Shown: in pieces, positions 42,279 to 51,052 of the stretch
Layout: the number at the start of each line of letters is the position of its first letter
How positions within the stretch are numbered: the first letter of the stretch is position 1
DNA from: Onstottus_B arcticum
GTDB lineage: Bacteria > Acidobacteriota > Blastocatellia > UBA7656
Assembly (NCBI GenBank): GCA_038040485.1
Contig: JBBPIE010000002.1
Coordinates: 310,001-374,000, forward strand
DNA length: 64,000 nt
Direction: 5' to 3'
Position numbers and translations under genes: made by a program
Notes under the pieces: model-generated
What the model was told of the DNA's origin: nothing
The model's database searches: none
What the model saw: the letters and a program-made list of their open reading frames with translations, nothing else

Positions 42279-44030
42279 CTACTCGACTACAAAGGAGAAA
42301 TCAGTCGAACGCTTCCCGTCCTCGTTGACCACCGTAACAGTGTGAGTTCCAGCCGGAAGCTTCTTCGCTTTCTTTGTCATCAGCGAAGCGCCATCGAATG
42401 ACGCCTTCTTCTTTTCACCATCAACCAGCAGCGTCGCGCCGCTGTCGAGGTAGCTGACGAAGACAAACATTTTCTTCTTTGCGTAATCGACCGCGACCAC
42501 CACGGGCGTTGGATTCGGCGCCTGCACCAGCACCGAGAAGCCCTTTTGTGCGGTCAAACCATTCTGGTCTTTGACCATCACCGAGAAATCAAATGAACCC
42601 GCGGTAGTCGCCTTTCCGTACACAAATCCGCTTTGCGAAACGAGCAACCCGGGCGGCACTTGTCCGCTGATCACCGACCAGTCGTAGCTGCCCGCACCGC
42701 CTGACACTTTGAGCGCAACTCCGTAGTCGTTATCAACCTTCACCGATTCCAGACCGGACCCCGTCGTTATGCTTAGACCGCCTCCCGACGAGTTCCCGGG
42801 ATAGAGCGCCTTGATGCCCGCGTTGTCATCGTCGATCAACGAAGCGCACCGGCCATCGAAGTGCGCATATGGGTTCATCGTCGCATTCGCGGACGTCGAA
42901 TGACCGAGCCCGAGCGCGTGACCCAGCTCGTGCGTCAGCGTCTCTTGCATCTGGCAGCGATCTGAAAAGTTGCACGACGCGTAGGGGTTGAACGAAACGT
43001 TCGCCTCTAATCCCCTGCTAAAGGTCATACCGCTCATCGTCTTCGTTTCTGAAGGCGAGTATCTGACGATTCCTCCAACCGCGAGGATTCCGTTGCATCC
43101 CGACGACGGCGCGAAGTAGCCGTCGCAGTTGTTAAAAGAAATCGTATTGATGCTGTCGGCTGTTTGGACTCCACATCCACCTGTCGTGCCGCCAAGAACA
43201 CCCTTCAGCGAAACGCCCGCCGTTGTGGACCAGGCATTCAGCGCTTGTCTGATGTCGTCTTGGTAGTCCCAGTTCGGAGCGCCTGCCGGGTTTACATAAA
43301 ACGTCACTTGCCGGCCGCTGTCGGGCTCAAACCAGCGCAACGGACGATTGGGATTGAGCAACGTCCACATCGGTCTGATCTTTCCAAACTCGCGATCTTT
43401 GTCGAATCCCGCCGGCACGCCTAGCACCGAGACACCGGAATAATACTTCCGCTCGAACCGCTCGGTGTTCTCCGAGTTTGTCCCAACCAGATTGTTGATC
43501 CTCGCGCTATAAGCTTCAAGATCTCCAGAGCCGGATACGTTATTGGTTGCGCTCGCCATGATCTCAACGTTTTCCCCTTCCTGCTGGCGAGCGACTTCGA
43601 GCCGTCCCGTCGAAGCATTTCGCGTCACGTTGAACTTACCGAGAAAGCCCTGGTGCACTCGAAGCGCCCCGTCGGGCCAGGTGTTCAGATAAAGAAAGAC
43701 TTGTTGCCCCTCTTCGAACTTCGGCATTCCAAAGATCATCGTCCCAAGCTCGGCAGTCTCACCTCCAAGCTCCTTCAGCACGATCTCCGACTCGGAGATC
43801 CGGCCCTTCAATACCGAATCGACTCTCAGGCGAACATAAGTAAAGACCAGTCCTTTGGAGGAATCGACTCCCGTGGAAATCTCCATGACCTTGCCGGTCA
43901 CGATTGCACGCGACTCGATAACCATCTCCTCATCGGTAGGTATGATGGCGGTCGAGGCTAAGGTAGTTTTGAATCCGCCGCAAAGCAGCAGACACACGAA
44001 GAACGCATAGATGTATGATCGACGAGTCAT
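42279..44030 (-). CDS. Secreted matrixin-type zinc metalloprotease
   Basis: A 583-aa exported protease. A signal peptide (SYIYAFFVCLLLCGGFKTTL) is followed by a ~170-aa region with repeated charged strands, then the metzincin domain with zinc motif HELGHALGLGHS (about 368-379) and a Met-turn at TMNPYAHFDG. A Cys-rich SGCNGILAVGG/CNFSDRCQMQ segment precedes it. After about 430 comes an Ig-like putative domain (He_PIG type: YDWSVISGQVPPGLLVSQ) and a C-terminal beta region. It acts outside the cytoplasm on proteins. It is convergent with the ICL-family gene. Confidence 0.9.
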   Translation of the reverse strand: MTRRSYIYAFFVCLLLCGGFKTTLASTAIIPTDEEMVIESRAIVTGKVMEISTGVDSSKGLVFTYVRLRVDSVLKGRISESEIVLKELGGETAELGTMIFGMPKFEEGQQVFLYLNTWPDGALRVHQGFLGKFNVTRNASTGRLEVARQQEGENVEIMASATNNVSGSGDLEAYSARINNLVGTNSENTERFERKYYSGVSVLGVPAGFDKDREFGKIRPMWTLLNPNRPLRWFEPDSGRQVTFYVNPAGAPNWDYQDDIRQALNAWSTTAGVSLKGVLGGTTGGCGVQTADSINTISFNNCDGYFAPSSGCNGILAVGGIVRYSPSETKTMSGMTFSRGLEANVSFNPYASCNFSDRCQMQETLTHELGHALGLGHSTSANATMNPYAHFDGRCASLIDDDNAGIKALYPGNSSGGGLSITTGSGLESVKVDNDYGVALKVSGGAGSYDWSVISGQVPPGLLVSQSGFVYGKATTAGSFDFSVMVKDQNGLTAQKGFSVLVQAPNPTPVVVAVDYAKKKMFVFVSYLDSGATLLVDGEKKKASFDGASLMTKKAKKLPAGTHTVTVVNEDGKRSTDFSFVVE

Positions 44031-44852
44031 GGCAGTGCTCCCTATGAACTATGTGGGTAACTTGACTCGCCTTATTCCTAACAACTTCTGTCTCAATCGA
44101 GAGCTTTCCAAAGGCAACAGTGGGGCCATCAAAGCCCCTAACCTGAAGCGGGTAGAGGAACTGCTATTGGGGACGATTCCCGACACTGTTTGGTAAGTTG
44201 GAGATAGTCGAGTGCCATGAAGTGTTATGTTTGCTTACACGAACAGGTCGCCCGTGAAAGCTAGGAGCGGGCGCTCACTCGTGAGAAGGAAAGATTTAAC
44301 GCGAACCTGGACTGGTTAAGTTAATGAGGCCGTCGGGAGAATGGCGTTCTCGGCGCAGAGTCGTCATGCCGTAGCGCAAGCTGCCAGCTTGCGAGGTATT
44401 GCCGGAGTGCGGCTGAATTGCCGACGAAGACCACTCCAGGTGGCGGCTTGCGAATCGTTGCTGGAGCGCGGCTGAATTGCCGGCGAAAATCACGCAAGCT
44501 GGCAGCTTGCGCTACGTCGCCAGCATCACAGGCTTTGCGCGCGCGATAGAAGCCGGCCCAGAATCCGCATCGAGCCCGTTGCGCGATTCTGGGAAACCTA
44601 TTCCAATACCCGAACACCCGGCAGATTTTCTGTCTAGGAAAGAAAGATTGAGGGTCATCCTCCCACGAGGTCCAGGCTCGCCGGCAGCCGCGGGCTTAGG
44701 GCTGGCAACGTGCTATGAAGCTTGGACTTAAAGACTTGGAGGCGGAAGCCGCTCCCGCCAAAACGAGCCGTTCCGGTTTCTCAAAAACCTGGTGCTCCCA
44801 CTGGCACGCTACTTGGTTAGTCATTCGCGAACATTCTTGATCGGAGGTCTTC
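44031..44852. other. Long intergenic region with palindromic repeat
   Basis: No gene in 822 bp can be supported. It holds the promoter side of the matrixin gene, the 145-bp repeat at 44371-44515, and the promoter of the SDYE-repeat gene. The frames present are low-quality shadows. Confidence 0.5.
44371..44515. repeat. 145-bp inverted-repeat element, GTAGCGCAAGCT type
   Basis: The left end GTAGCGCAAGCTGCCAGCTT (44371) and right end AAGCTGGCAGCTTGCGCTAC (to 44515) are inverted; each contains CAAGCT-N3-AGCTTG. Inside lies a direct repeat of GCGGCTGAATTGCCG (44411 and 44469, 58 bp apart). Its ends begin GTAGC like the 72-bp family but the arms differ. The core is shared with 42171-42260. Confidence 0.85.
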
Positions 44853-46025
44853 ATGAGGAACCTACTAGGCAAACGGACGGTTCTCGGACTCGTGCTGCTG
44901 GCGATGAGCTGCCTGCTCGCACGCGACACCGTATCCCAAACGACGCAAACCAAATCATCGGCCTCGTCGAAGTCTGAAAGGATGAGTGTCAATCCACAGA
45001 GCAGCAACTGGAACTGGCATCGCAACGACGACTCCGAAGATCTCCACGTCACAATTCGCGGCAAGGTCGAGTTCGAAGACGACTACAGCGACATCAAGTC
45101 GATCTCGGATGGCGGAGACATTCGTATCAAGCAGGACCGGCACGGCGTGGTTCGCAAGTTCGAAGCATCTTCGCAAGGCGGCTCGATCACGCGCGCTTAC
45201 TCGATCAACGGTCAACCGAGCGCTCTCGACGGCGACGCGCGCAAGTGGCTCGCGCAAGTCCTCGATCAAACCGTCCGGCTCGGAGGCTACGATGCACAAG
45301 CGCGCGTGCGAAAGATCCTCAAACAGAGCGGACCGCGCGGCGTGCTCGACGAAATCGCACATCTCAAGAGCGATTACGTCAAACGCATTTACTTTGACGA
45401 GCTGTTCGCGCAAGGCCAACTCGACGCCGACAACGCTCGGCGCGCCCTCCGTTTGGCGGGGACCGAAATCGCTTCGGACTATGAAAAGGCGCAGCTGCTG
45501 GTGAAGATGTCCGAAAGCTATCTGGTCAACGACGAGATGCGCGCCATCTACCTCGAAGGCGTCAGCACGATTGATTCGGACTACGAACGCGGACGGGCGC
45601 TTTCGGCCCTGCTCAAGAGGGGCGACCTCAGCAAGGACAACGTGCTGTTTGCGATCAAGTCGACTGCGAGCATGAAATCCGACTACGAGCAGGCACAGTT
45701 GCTGATCAAGATCGCGAATAACTTCGCGCTCGATCCGGCTGCGCAAACGGCTTACCTGGCGGCAGTCGCTTCTATTGATTCGGACTACGAGAAGGGCCGG
45801 GTGCTGTCCGCTCTGTTGAAGAAGTCGCCCGGAAAAGAGACATTGCTGTTCGCGCTCAAGAGCGCGTCGTCCATCTCTTCGGACTACGAGAAGGCGCAGT
45901 TGCTTATGAAGGTGGCTCAGTCCGGCTCGAGCGACGAAGCTGTACGCAACGCGCTGGTCGAAGCCGTAAAAACAATCGGCTCGGAGTACGAGCGCGGCCG
46001 CGTGTTGTCGGCGGTGTTTAAGTAA
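44853..46025 (+). CDS. Secreted SDYE-repeat protein
   Basis: A 390-aa exported protein: signal peptide RTVLGLVLLAMSCLLARDTV, a beta-rich region up to about residue 130 (LHVTIRGKVEFEDDYSDIKS), then a helical repeat domain. From about 200 the repeats alternate ASDYEKAQLLVKM, DSDYERGRALSALL, KSDYEQAQLLIKI, DSDYEKGRVLSALL, SSDYEKAQLLMKV and GSEYERGRVLSAVF, about six helical hairpins of an alpha-solenoid likely to bind a partner. This domain is known from the C-terminus of acidobacterial BlaR1/M56-type proteins. It lies directly upstream of ADOP 2, separated by a composite repeat. Confidence 0.82.
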   Translation: MRNLLGKRTVLGLVLLAMSCLLARDTVSQTTQTKSSASSKSERMSVNPQSSNWNWHRNDDSEDLHVTIRGKVEFEDDYSDIKSISDGGDIRIKQDRHGVVRKFEASSQGGSITRAYSINGQPSALDGDARKWLAQVLDQTVRLGGYDAQARVRKILKQSGPRGVLDEIAHLKSDYVKRIYFDELFAQGQLDADNARRALRLAGTEIASDYEKAQLLVKMSESYLVNDEMRAIYLEGVSTIDSDYERGRALSALLKRGDLSKDNVLFAIKSTASMKSDYEQAQLLIKIANNFALDPAAQTAYLAAVASIDSDYEKGRVLSALLKKSPGKETLLFALKSASSISSDYEKAQLLMKVAQSGSSDEAVRNALVEAVKTIGSEYERGRVLSAVFK

Positions 46026-46054
46026 CGTCGGGGAATTGCGGATTGCGGATCGAG

Positions 46055-46123
46055 GTAGCATAGACTTTAGTCTGTGTAGGTCGTGTTCGAACGCAAGGGC
46101 ACACAGACTAAAGTCTATGCTAC
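46055..46123. repeat. Palindromic element, family GTAGCATAGACTTT, copy 3
   Basis: 69 bp, left arm GTAGCATAGACTTTAGTCTG, right arm inverse, loop TAGGTCGTGTTCGAACGC. It is flanked by inverted heptamer units ATTGCGG (46035-46052) and CCGCAAT (about 46131-46146), again a nested design. It lies 49 bp upstream of ADOP 2. Confidence 0.9.
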
Positions 46124-46171
46124 CTCTCAGTCCGCAATCCGCAATCGGCCAAATCCGAAATTGGGGGACTG

Positions 46172-48700
46172 ATGCAAACTCTCTGGCAAGACTTCAAGCA
46201 CGCAGCGCGGTTACTGCGAAACCGGCCCGGCTTCTCAGCGGCAGCCATCCTCTCGTTAGCGCTTGGCGCCGGCGCGTGCACTTCGATCTTCAGCGTTGTG
46301 AATGGCGTCTTGTTGCGCCCGCTTCCCTACCCGCAACCCGAACGAATAGTCCAGCTCCGCGAACTCGATGAGAACGGAAAACGAATGCCGGTCTGCGAGC
46401 CAAACTTCCTCGACCTCCGCGCGCGCAACCGCACACTCGAAGCCGTCGCTCAATACAGCGGCTGGCTCCAAGCCGTCACCGGCGGCAGCGAACCCGTAAG
46501 AACACGCACAACTCTCGTCTCGAAAGATTTCTTTCAAGTGATGGGAGTGCAACCGCTGGCCGGACAAACCTCGATCGCTGCGGATGAAAAAAACGGTGAA
46601 GCGCTGGCCGTTGTGAGCTACGGATTTTGGAAACGCTTGCTCGGGGGCCGAACCGATCTCAATGCCGAGCGGCTGAAAATCGATGACCGCAGCTTCTCGA
46701 TAGCAGGCGTCATGCCCCAGGGCTTTGCGTTTCCAAACGCGACCGAAGTGTGGATCTCTCGCGAACTCGACCCGCCGCAAAAATCGCGCAGCGCTCACAA
46801 CTGGTCCGTGGTGGCGCGCCTTCGCTTGGACGTATCGCTCGAAGCCGCGCGCTCGGATGCCAGCGCGATCGGCCGGCAGATCAAAGAAGAGAACGGCAAA
46901 GACGTGGACGCCGTAGATCTCGCGCTGATGCCATTGCAGGAAGCGATGGTAGGAAAGGTCAGAGGCGGCTTGCTGATTCTGCTGGCCGCGGTCGGCTTTC
47001 TGTTGCTGGTCGCGTGCGCAAACGTAGCGAACCTTCTGCTGGCTCAAGTCACAGCAAGACAGAAGGAATTCGCGGTGCGGATGGCGCTTGGAGCCAGCCG
47101 TCTCCGGCTCGTTCAACAGATGATAGTCGAGAACATGGTGCTCACCTTGATAGCCGCCGGGCTGGGCACGTTGCTCGCCTTTTGGGGAGTCGATCTGCTG
47201 CTGAGCCTCAACCCCGCGGGCCTGCCGCGATCCGCCGAGGTTCGCGTAGACGCTGCCGCGCTGGGCTTCACGCTTGCGCTGTCGGTAGTCGTAGCCGTCC
47301 TACTCGCGCTTGTGCCCGCGATGCGATTCTCGGGCGGCGACTTGCAGCCGAGCTTGAAAGAATCATCGCGCGGGTCTTCGGCTCACGCCGCAAGCAACCG
47401 GCTTCGAAGCGGGTTTGTAGTGTTGCAGATGGCGCTGACGCTTGTGTTGTTGATTGGCGCGGGCTTGTTGGGCAAGAGCTTTTTGAAGCTGATGCAAGTC
47501 GATCCCGGCTTCCAACCCGAGGGCGCGGTCGTGATGGAGTTGTCGCTGCCTTCAGCCAAAGACGCAGAAGCGAATCGGCGGCTCGCGCTTTTTCACGAAC
47601 AGTTGCTCGATCGAGTCGGCCAGATTCCAGGAGTAGTCGCGGTGGGCGGAATCAACAGTCTGCCGATGACCGAGTTCGGAGGCAATGGCACGTTTCTGAT
47701 CAACAATGACCGGACGCGCACCGGCTACGCCGAGTACCGCCAGGCGAGCGAGGGCTACTTCGGGGTGATGGGCATACCGCTGTTGCGAGGGCGGCTCTTC
47801 CAGCGCGAAGACGGACCCGACTCGCCGCACGTCGCGGTTATAAGCAAGTCGCTCGCGGACAAGGTCTGGCCTGATGAAGATCCGATCGGCCAGCGCATTC
47901 AGTTTGGAAACATGGACGGTGACATCCGGTTGTTAAACGTCGTTGGGATTGTCGGAGACGTGCGCGACTACGGCTTGGACGCCGACGTACGCCCCGCGGT
48001 ATATGCATATTCGCTCCAGCGCCCGCAGTCTATGTTTTTGTCGATCGTCGCGCGCCCTGGGAGGGCGGGAGTCCCGCCTGCCTCGGATCAGGCTCAGAAC
48101 GGAGAACCCTCACGGACCAGCGCGTCTTCCCAACCTAGGGCGACGAGTTCAAGCGTCCCCCCCGCCTCGGATCGGCCTTCTGGGAGCGCGGGCGTCTCGC
48201 CCGCATCGCTGATTCCAGCAATGCGAAGCATCGTCCAATCGATGGACAATCAAATACCGATCGACTTCAAACCGCTCGAACAGATCTTCTCGTCTTCGCT
48301 CGACAGCCGCCGGTTCAGCCTTGTGATCTTCGGAGTCTTCGCCGCCGTAGCCTTGCTGCTTGCAGCGATGGGCATCTACAGCGTGATGTCTTACACGATG
48401 TCTCAACGAACTCAGGAGTTCGGCATCCGCATAGCTCTCGGCGCTCGCAAGACTGACATATTGGGACTCACGATGGGCCAAGGCTTAAAACTGATGCTCG
48501 TCGGCGTCGCCCTCGGCGGCATCGGCGCAGTAGCCTTGACCCGTCTCCTCGAGAGCCTTCTCTTCGGCGTGAGCGCAACCGACCCGCTGACGTTCGTGGC
48601 TATCGGCTTGTTACTAAGCGCCATCGCCCTGCTCGCGTGTTATGTTCCCGCTCGACGTGCTGCGAAGGTGGATCCGATGGTGGCCCTTAGGTATGAGTAG
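46172..48700 (+). CDS. ADOP-family ABC permease 2, with in-frame repeat insertion
   Basis: An 842-aa ADOP permease with the same order of helices and two periplasmic domains as copy 1 (MQTLWQDFKHAARLLRNRPG, LALGAGACTSIFSVVNGVLL, VGFLLLVACANVANLLL, ILLAAMGIYSVMSYTM-like end). A divergence is a 50-60-residue Pro/Ser/Ala-rich insert at about 629-685 (RPGRAGVPPASDQAQNGEPS and GSAGVSPASLIP). It comes from two GGGAGxGCGGG-type palindromic repeats inserted into the second periplasmic loop while the frame stayed open. SDYE-repeat protein precedes it. No ATPase is adjacent. Confidence 0.92.
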   Translation: MQTLWQDFKHAARLLRNRPGFSAAAILSLALGAGACTSIFSVVNGVLLRPLPYPQPERIVQLRELDENGKRMPVCEPNFLDLRARNRTLEAVAQYSGWLQAVTGGSEPVRTRTTLVSKDFFQVMGVQPLAGQTSIAADEKNGEALAVVSYGFWKRLLGGRTDLNAERLKIDDRSFSIAGVMPQGFAFPNATEVWISRELDPPQKSRSAHNWSVVARLRLDVSLEAARSDASAIGRQIKEENGKDVDAVDLALMPLQEAMVGKVRGGLLILLAAVGFLLLVACANVANLLLAQVTARQKEFAVRMALGASRLRLVQQMIVENMVLTLIAAGLGTLLAFWGVDLLLSLNPAGLPRSAEVRVDAAALGFTLALSVVVAVLLALVPAMRFSGGDLQPSLKESSRGSSAHAASNRLRSGFVVLQMALTLVLLIGAGLLGKSFLKLMQVDPGFQPEGAVVMELSLPSAKDAEANRRLALFHEQLLDRVGQIPGVVAVGGINSLPMTEFGGNGTFLINNDRTRTGYAEYRQASEGYFGVMGIPLLRGRLFQREDGPDSPHVAVISKSLADKVWPDEDPIGQRIQFGNMDGDIRLLNVVGIVGDVRDYGLDADVRPAVYAYSLQRPQSMFLSIVARPGRAGVPPASDQAQNGEPSRTSASSQPRATSSSVPPASDRPSGSAGVSPASLIPAMRSIVQSMDNQIPIDFKPLEQIFSSSLDSRRFSLVIFGVFAAVALLLAAMGIYSVMSYTMSQRTQEFGIRIALGARKTDILGLTMGQGLKLMLVGVALGGIGAVALTRLLESLLFGVSATDPLTFVAIGLLLSAIALLACYVPARRAAKVDPMVALRYE

Positions 48701-48728
48701 CCGCCCCTGGCCGAGACGACGGGAGCAA

Positions 48729-49136
48729 TCAAGAGTCATAAGCGCTCAGATAAAGCAGGCTGTCGTAGTCAATGACAGCCATTCTGAGGTTTCGCAGCCA
48801 GCCTTGGCGACCCAACACATTACGCGGCAAGCCGGGGTATTTGGCAAAGTAGCCGCGACTCTCGAACGCCAGCTCGCCCGCCTGAAGGACCACGTCGTGA
48901 CCAAAGGCGTCCACCGAACCGCCGATGCTGGATAGGACTATTGGAGTCCCCTGCTCAACTGCGAGCCCGAGTCTCAGCCCAACCTCGTTCGTGAAGAGAC
49001 AGACTTGAGCACCCGTGTCCACCTTCGCGGCAACGCGAACAGTCTTCTGACCGTAAGTCAGCAGCACCGGTATGGTGATCCCCGACGAGTCATCGGGATA
49101 CCGTAACTCTTCTTCGAAGCTGAGTTGTGTGGGCAT
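48729..49136 (-). CDS. Retropepsin-like aspartic protease domain protein
   Basis: A 135-aa clan AA protein. The active-site signature is VAAKVDTGAQVCLF (Asp at about 40, in the D-T-G-A form of retropepsins), with the hydrophobic psi-loop later in YPGLPRNVLGRQGWLRNL. A full retropepsin monomer of this size works as a dimer. It lacks a signal peptide. It is translated right after the DUF5678 gene (2-bp gap), a common pairing whose purpose is unknown. Confidence 0.82.
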   Translation of the reverse strand: MPTQLSFEEELRYPDDSSGITIPVLLTYGQKTVRVAAKVDTGAQVCLFTNEVGLRLGLAVEQGTPIVLSSIGGSVDAFGHDVVLQAGELAFESRGYFAKYPGLPRNVLGRQGWLRNLRMAVIDYDSLLYLSAYDS

Positions 49137-49138
49137 AC

Positions 49139-49480
49139 TCAGAAGCCTGCGTACGTCTTGTCAGGTTGCTCAACGAAAGTGACCAGTGGGAGATGCGCGC
49201 CATCGGCATCCGCCGCGTCGAAGACTTCACTGGCAACTGGTCCGTGCGCGATCAGGCGATCGCCGTCGAGCGCTACCCACTCGCCCGCAAATTCGCGTGC
49301 GTGGTCAACAAGCCATTGCAGCTCACGCGTGCTGTCTGGAACAGGAACAGGGGAAACAGCACGGTCACGCGAGTCCGAGTGATTCTCGCCCTGGTCGAGC
49401 AAGTGTCGAAGCCGGGTCTGCTCAGAGGGAGGTAATTGGGCGATCTCTTTCAGGATGTCTTCGATCCGACTGCCTGACAT
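49139..49480 (-). CDS. DUF5678 domain protein
   Basis: A 113-aa protein. The N-terminus (MSGSRIEDILKEIAQLPPSE) is a short helix resembling a docking tail. The C-terminal ~60 residues, EFAGEWVALDGDRLIAHGPV followed by ASEVFDAADADGAHLPLVTF, match the small DUF5678 domain, whose W-V-A-L-D-G-x-x-V-I-A-x-G pattern is highly characteristic. It is the upstream member of a pair with the retropepsin-like gene and may be its substrate or regulator. Confidence 0.85.
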   Translation of the reverse strand: MSGSRIEDILKEIAQLPPSEQTRLRHLLDQGENHSDSRDRAVSPVPVPDSTRELQWLVDHAREFAGEWVALDGDRLIAHGPVASEVFDAADADGAHLPLVTFVEQPDKTYAGF

Positions 49481-49571
49481 GGGTAGAGCTCCTTCCCGTT
49501 CGTTTGCCTTGCCAATCCTACCTCAAACTACGCACAGATTGCATCTGGAGTTTGAGTGACAAGGATGGAAA

Positions 49572-49850
49572 GGGTGTGATTAAAAGTGGGACTTGGGACA
49601 TGGATGAAGTTGTGACTCTCATTAACACCTCAATTCATTGAGGTGGCGGAGGGCAAGACGGATTTGGCCCTAACTGTTTCAACAGTTTTGGAATCCGCCT
49701 GATAAACCGTTGAAACGGTTCCGCGTGGAGCAACAGCACGAGTGACACCCAACTGAAGTTGGATGTTAATGAGAGCCCCTTCGCGTAGGCGAGTCAGCGG
49801 GCTGATGTCAAGAGCGCACCTTCAGCCAAGTCCCACTTTTAATCACACCC
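49572..49850. mobile_element. 279-bp MITE with 25-bp inverted ends and 9-bp target duplication
   Basis: The ends are perfect 25-bp inverted repeats (GGGTGTGATTAAAAG... and its complement, closing at CACACCC). The element is flanked on both sides by the same 9 bp, GGATGGAAA (49563-49571 and 49851-49859). There is no gene inside. Within it lie a second inverted pair, CTCTCATTAACA at 49616-49627 and TGTTAATGAGAG at 49764-49775, and four small hairpins (CCTCAAT-TC-ATTGAGG 49628; AACTGTT-TC-AACAGTT 49672; AACCGTT-GA-AACGGTT 49705; CCAACT-GA-AGTTGG 49749). A non-autonomous DNA transposon is the best reading; 9-bp duplications are known for several IS families. Confidence 0.9.
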
Positions 49851-50193
49851 GGATGGAAAGGCGAAGAGTCATCACTGAAGGGCGAGAGAGAAAAAGCGCC
49901 AGTCGTTATCCTTGGGTCGACTAGAATGACCGCTAGAGCAGTCCGAGTCGGCGACTGGGTTGAGCCGATGATTGATTGCATTGTCGTAAGTTGAAAATCG
50001 CACAATAGGTGTTTGACGAGCCGCTAGTAACCTACTTTGCAACTGGCTGCGGGCCTGAGGGAGAATAAGCTGGCGCGGCAAGAACGTACTCGTTAGAGAT
50101 TCTGCAAGGGTTTAATGAATCCAAACCTAGTTGAGTGGAAAAGCGAGAGAGCTGGCAAGATCAGGGGACAGGCTAGGAATTGAGGTTGAGATC

Positions 50194-51051
50194 ATGCGAG
50201 ATACCGAAACCGACGAGAACAAGGTCGCTGTAATTGAAAAGGAACTGGAACGCTGGAATGCGCGGAGGCACCGCAAGTACATTCGCTTTACCCTTTCAGT
50301 TCTTTCGAGCATCCCTTGGGTCGGCGGTTTTTTTAGCGCAAGCGCGAGCTTGTGGGGGGAGTCTGACCAATCGCGGATTAACGAGTTGCAAAGGTTGTGG
50401 CTTCAAGAGCACCAAAAGAAATTAGTCAACCTAGGAGGCGATGTGGAGGAGATTGTGCATCGCTTCGAAGAGCTAGGTGCTGCCGTTGAGGACCGTATTG
50501 ATGATCCAGGCTACCTTCTCCTGGTGGAGCAGGCGTTCCGGGCTTGGGACAAGGCGGCAACCGATGAGAAAAGGGGCCTCGTCAAGAAGATCGTGTCCAA
50601 TGCAGCGGGTACCTCGCTGTGCTCAGATGATGTTGTCAGACTGTTCATCGAGTGGATCGACTACTATCACGAGGCTCACTTCGCTGTAATCCGGGAAATT
50701 TATGGGGAACCTGGAATAACTCGCGGCGAGATTTGGCAGAGCATATATGGTCGACCAGTTCGAGAAGACTCGGCTGAAGCGGATCTGTTTAAGCTGCTAA
50801 TTCGCGATCTTTCCACTGGCGGTGTTATCCGTCAGCATCGAGAAGCGACCGGTACAGGGGAGTTTTTGCGGAAGTCTCGACCTGTCATACGCGGCCGCGC
50901 GGCGCCTGTCATGAAGTCTGCGTTCGATGCACAAGAGCCCTACGAATTAACGGAACTAGGCAAGCAGTTCGTTCATTACGCTATGACAGACGTGGTACCA
51001 CGAATCGCTGGTGCCAACACTCATGCCGAGCGCGAATCGACAACCGAGTGA
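50194..51051 (+). CDS. Hypothetical protein with single hydrophobic segment
   Basis: A 285-aa protein I cannot name. An acidic/basic helical start (DTETDENKVAVIEKELERWN) leads to one hydrophobic stretch, LSVLSSIPWVGGFFSASASL (about residues 37-56), of the sort seen in membrane-inserting or abortive-infection effectors, then a long helical body (EEIVHRFEELGAAVEDRIDD, FIEWIDYYHEAHFAVIREIY) with a wHTH-like end. It lies beside the MITE at 49572-49850 and convergent with 51053-51586. ATG 50194 with GAGG before it was preferred over TTG 50131. A defence role is speculation. Confidence 0.72.
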   Translation: MRDTETDENKVAVIEKELERWNARRHRKYIRFTLSVLSSIPWVGGFFSASASLWGESDQSRINELQRLWLQEHQKKLVNLGGDVEEIVHRFEELGAAVEDRIDDPGYLLLVEQAFRAWDKAATDEKRGLVKKIVSNAAGTSLCSDDVVRLFIEWIDYYHEAHFAVIREIYGEPGITRGEIWQSIYGRPVREDSAEADLFKLLIRDLSTGGVIRQHREATGTGEFLRKSRPVIRGRAAPVMKSAFDAQEPYELTELGKQFVHYAMTDVVPRIAGANTHAERESTTE

Positions 51052-51052
51052 A

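Noticed and set aside
44955..46061. A 368-codon minus strand frame opposite the SDYE-repeat gene
   Set aside because: It is rich in Arg, Leu and His and mirrors the repeats; the + strand has a signal peptide and clear repeats.
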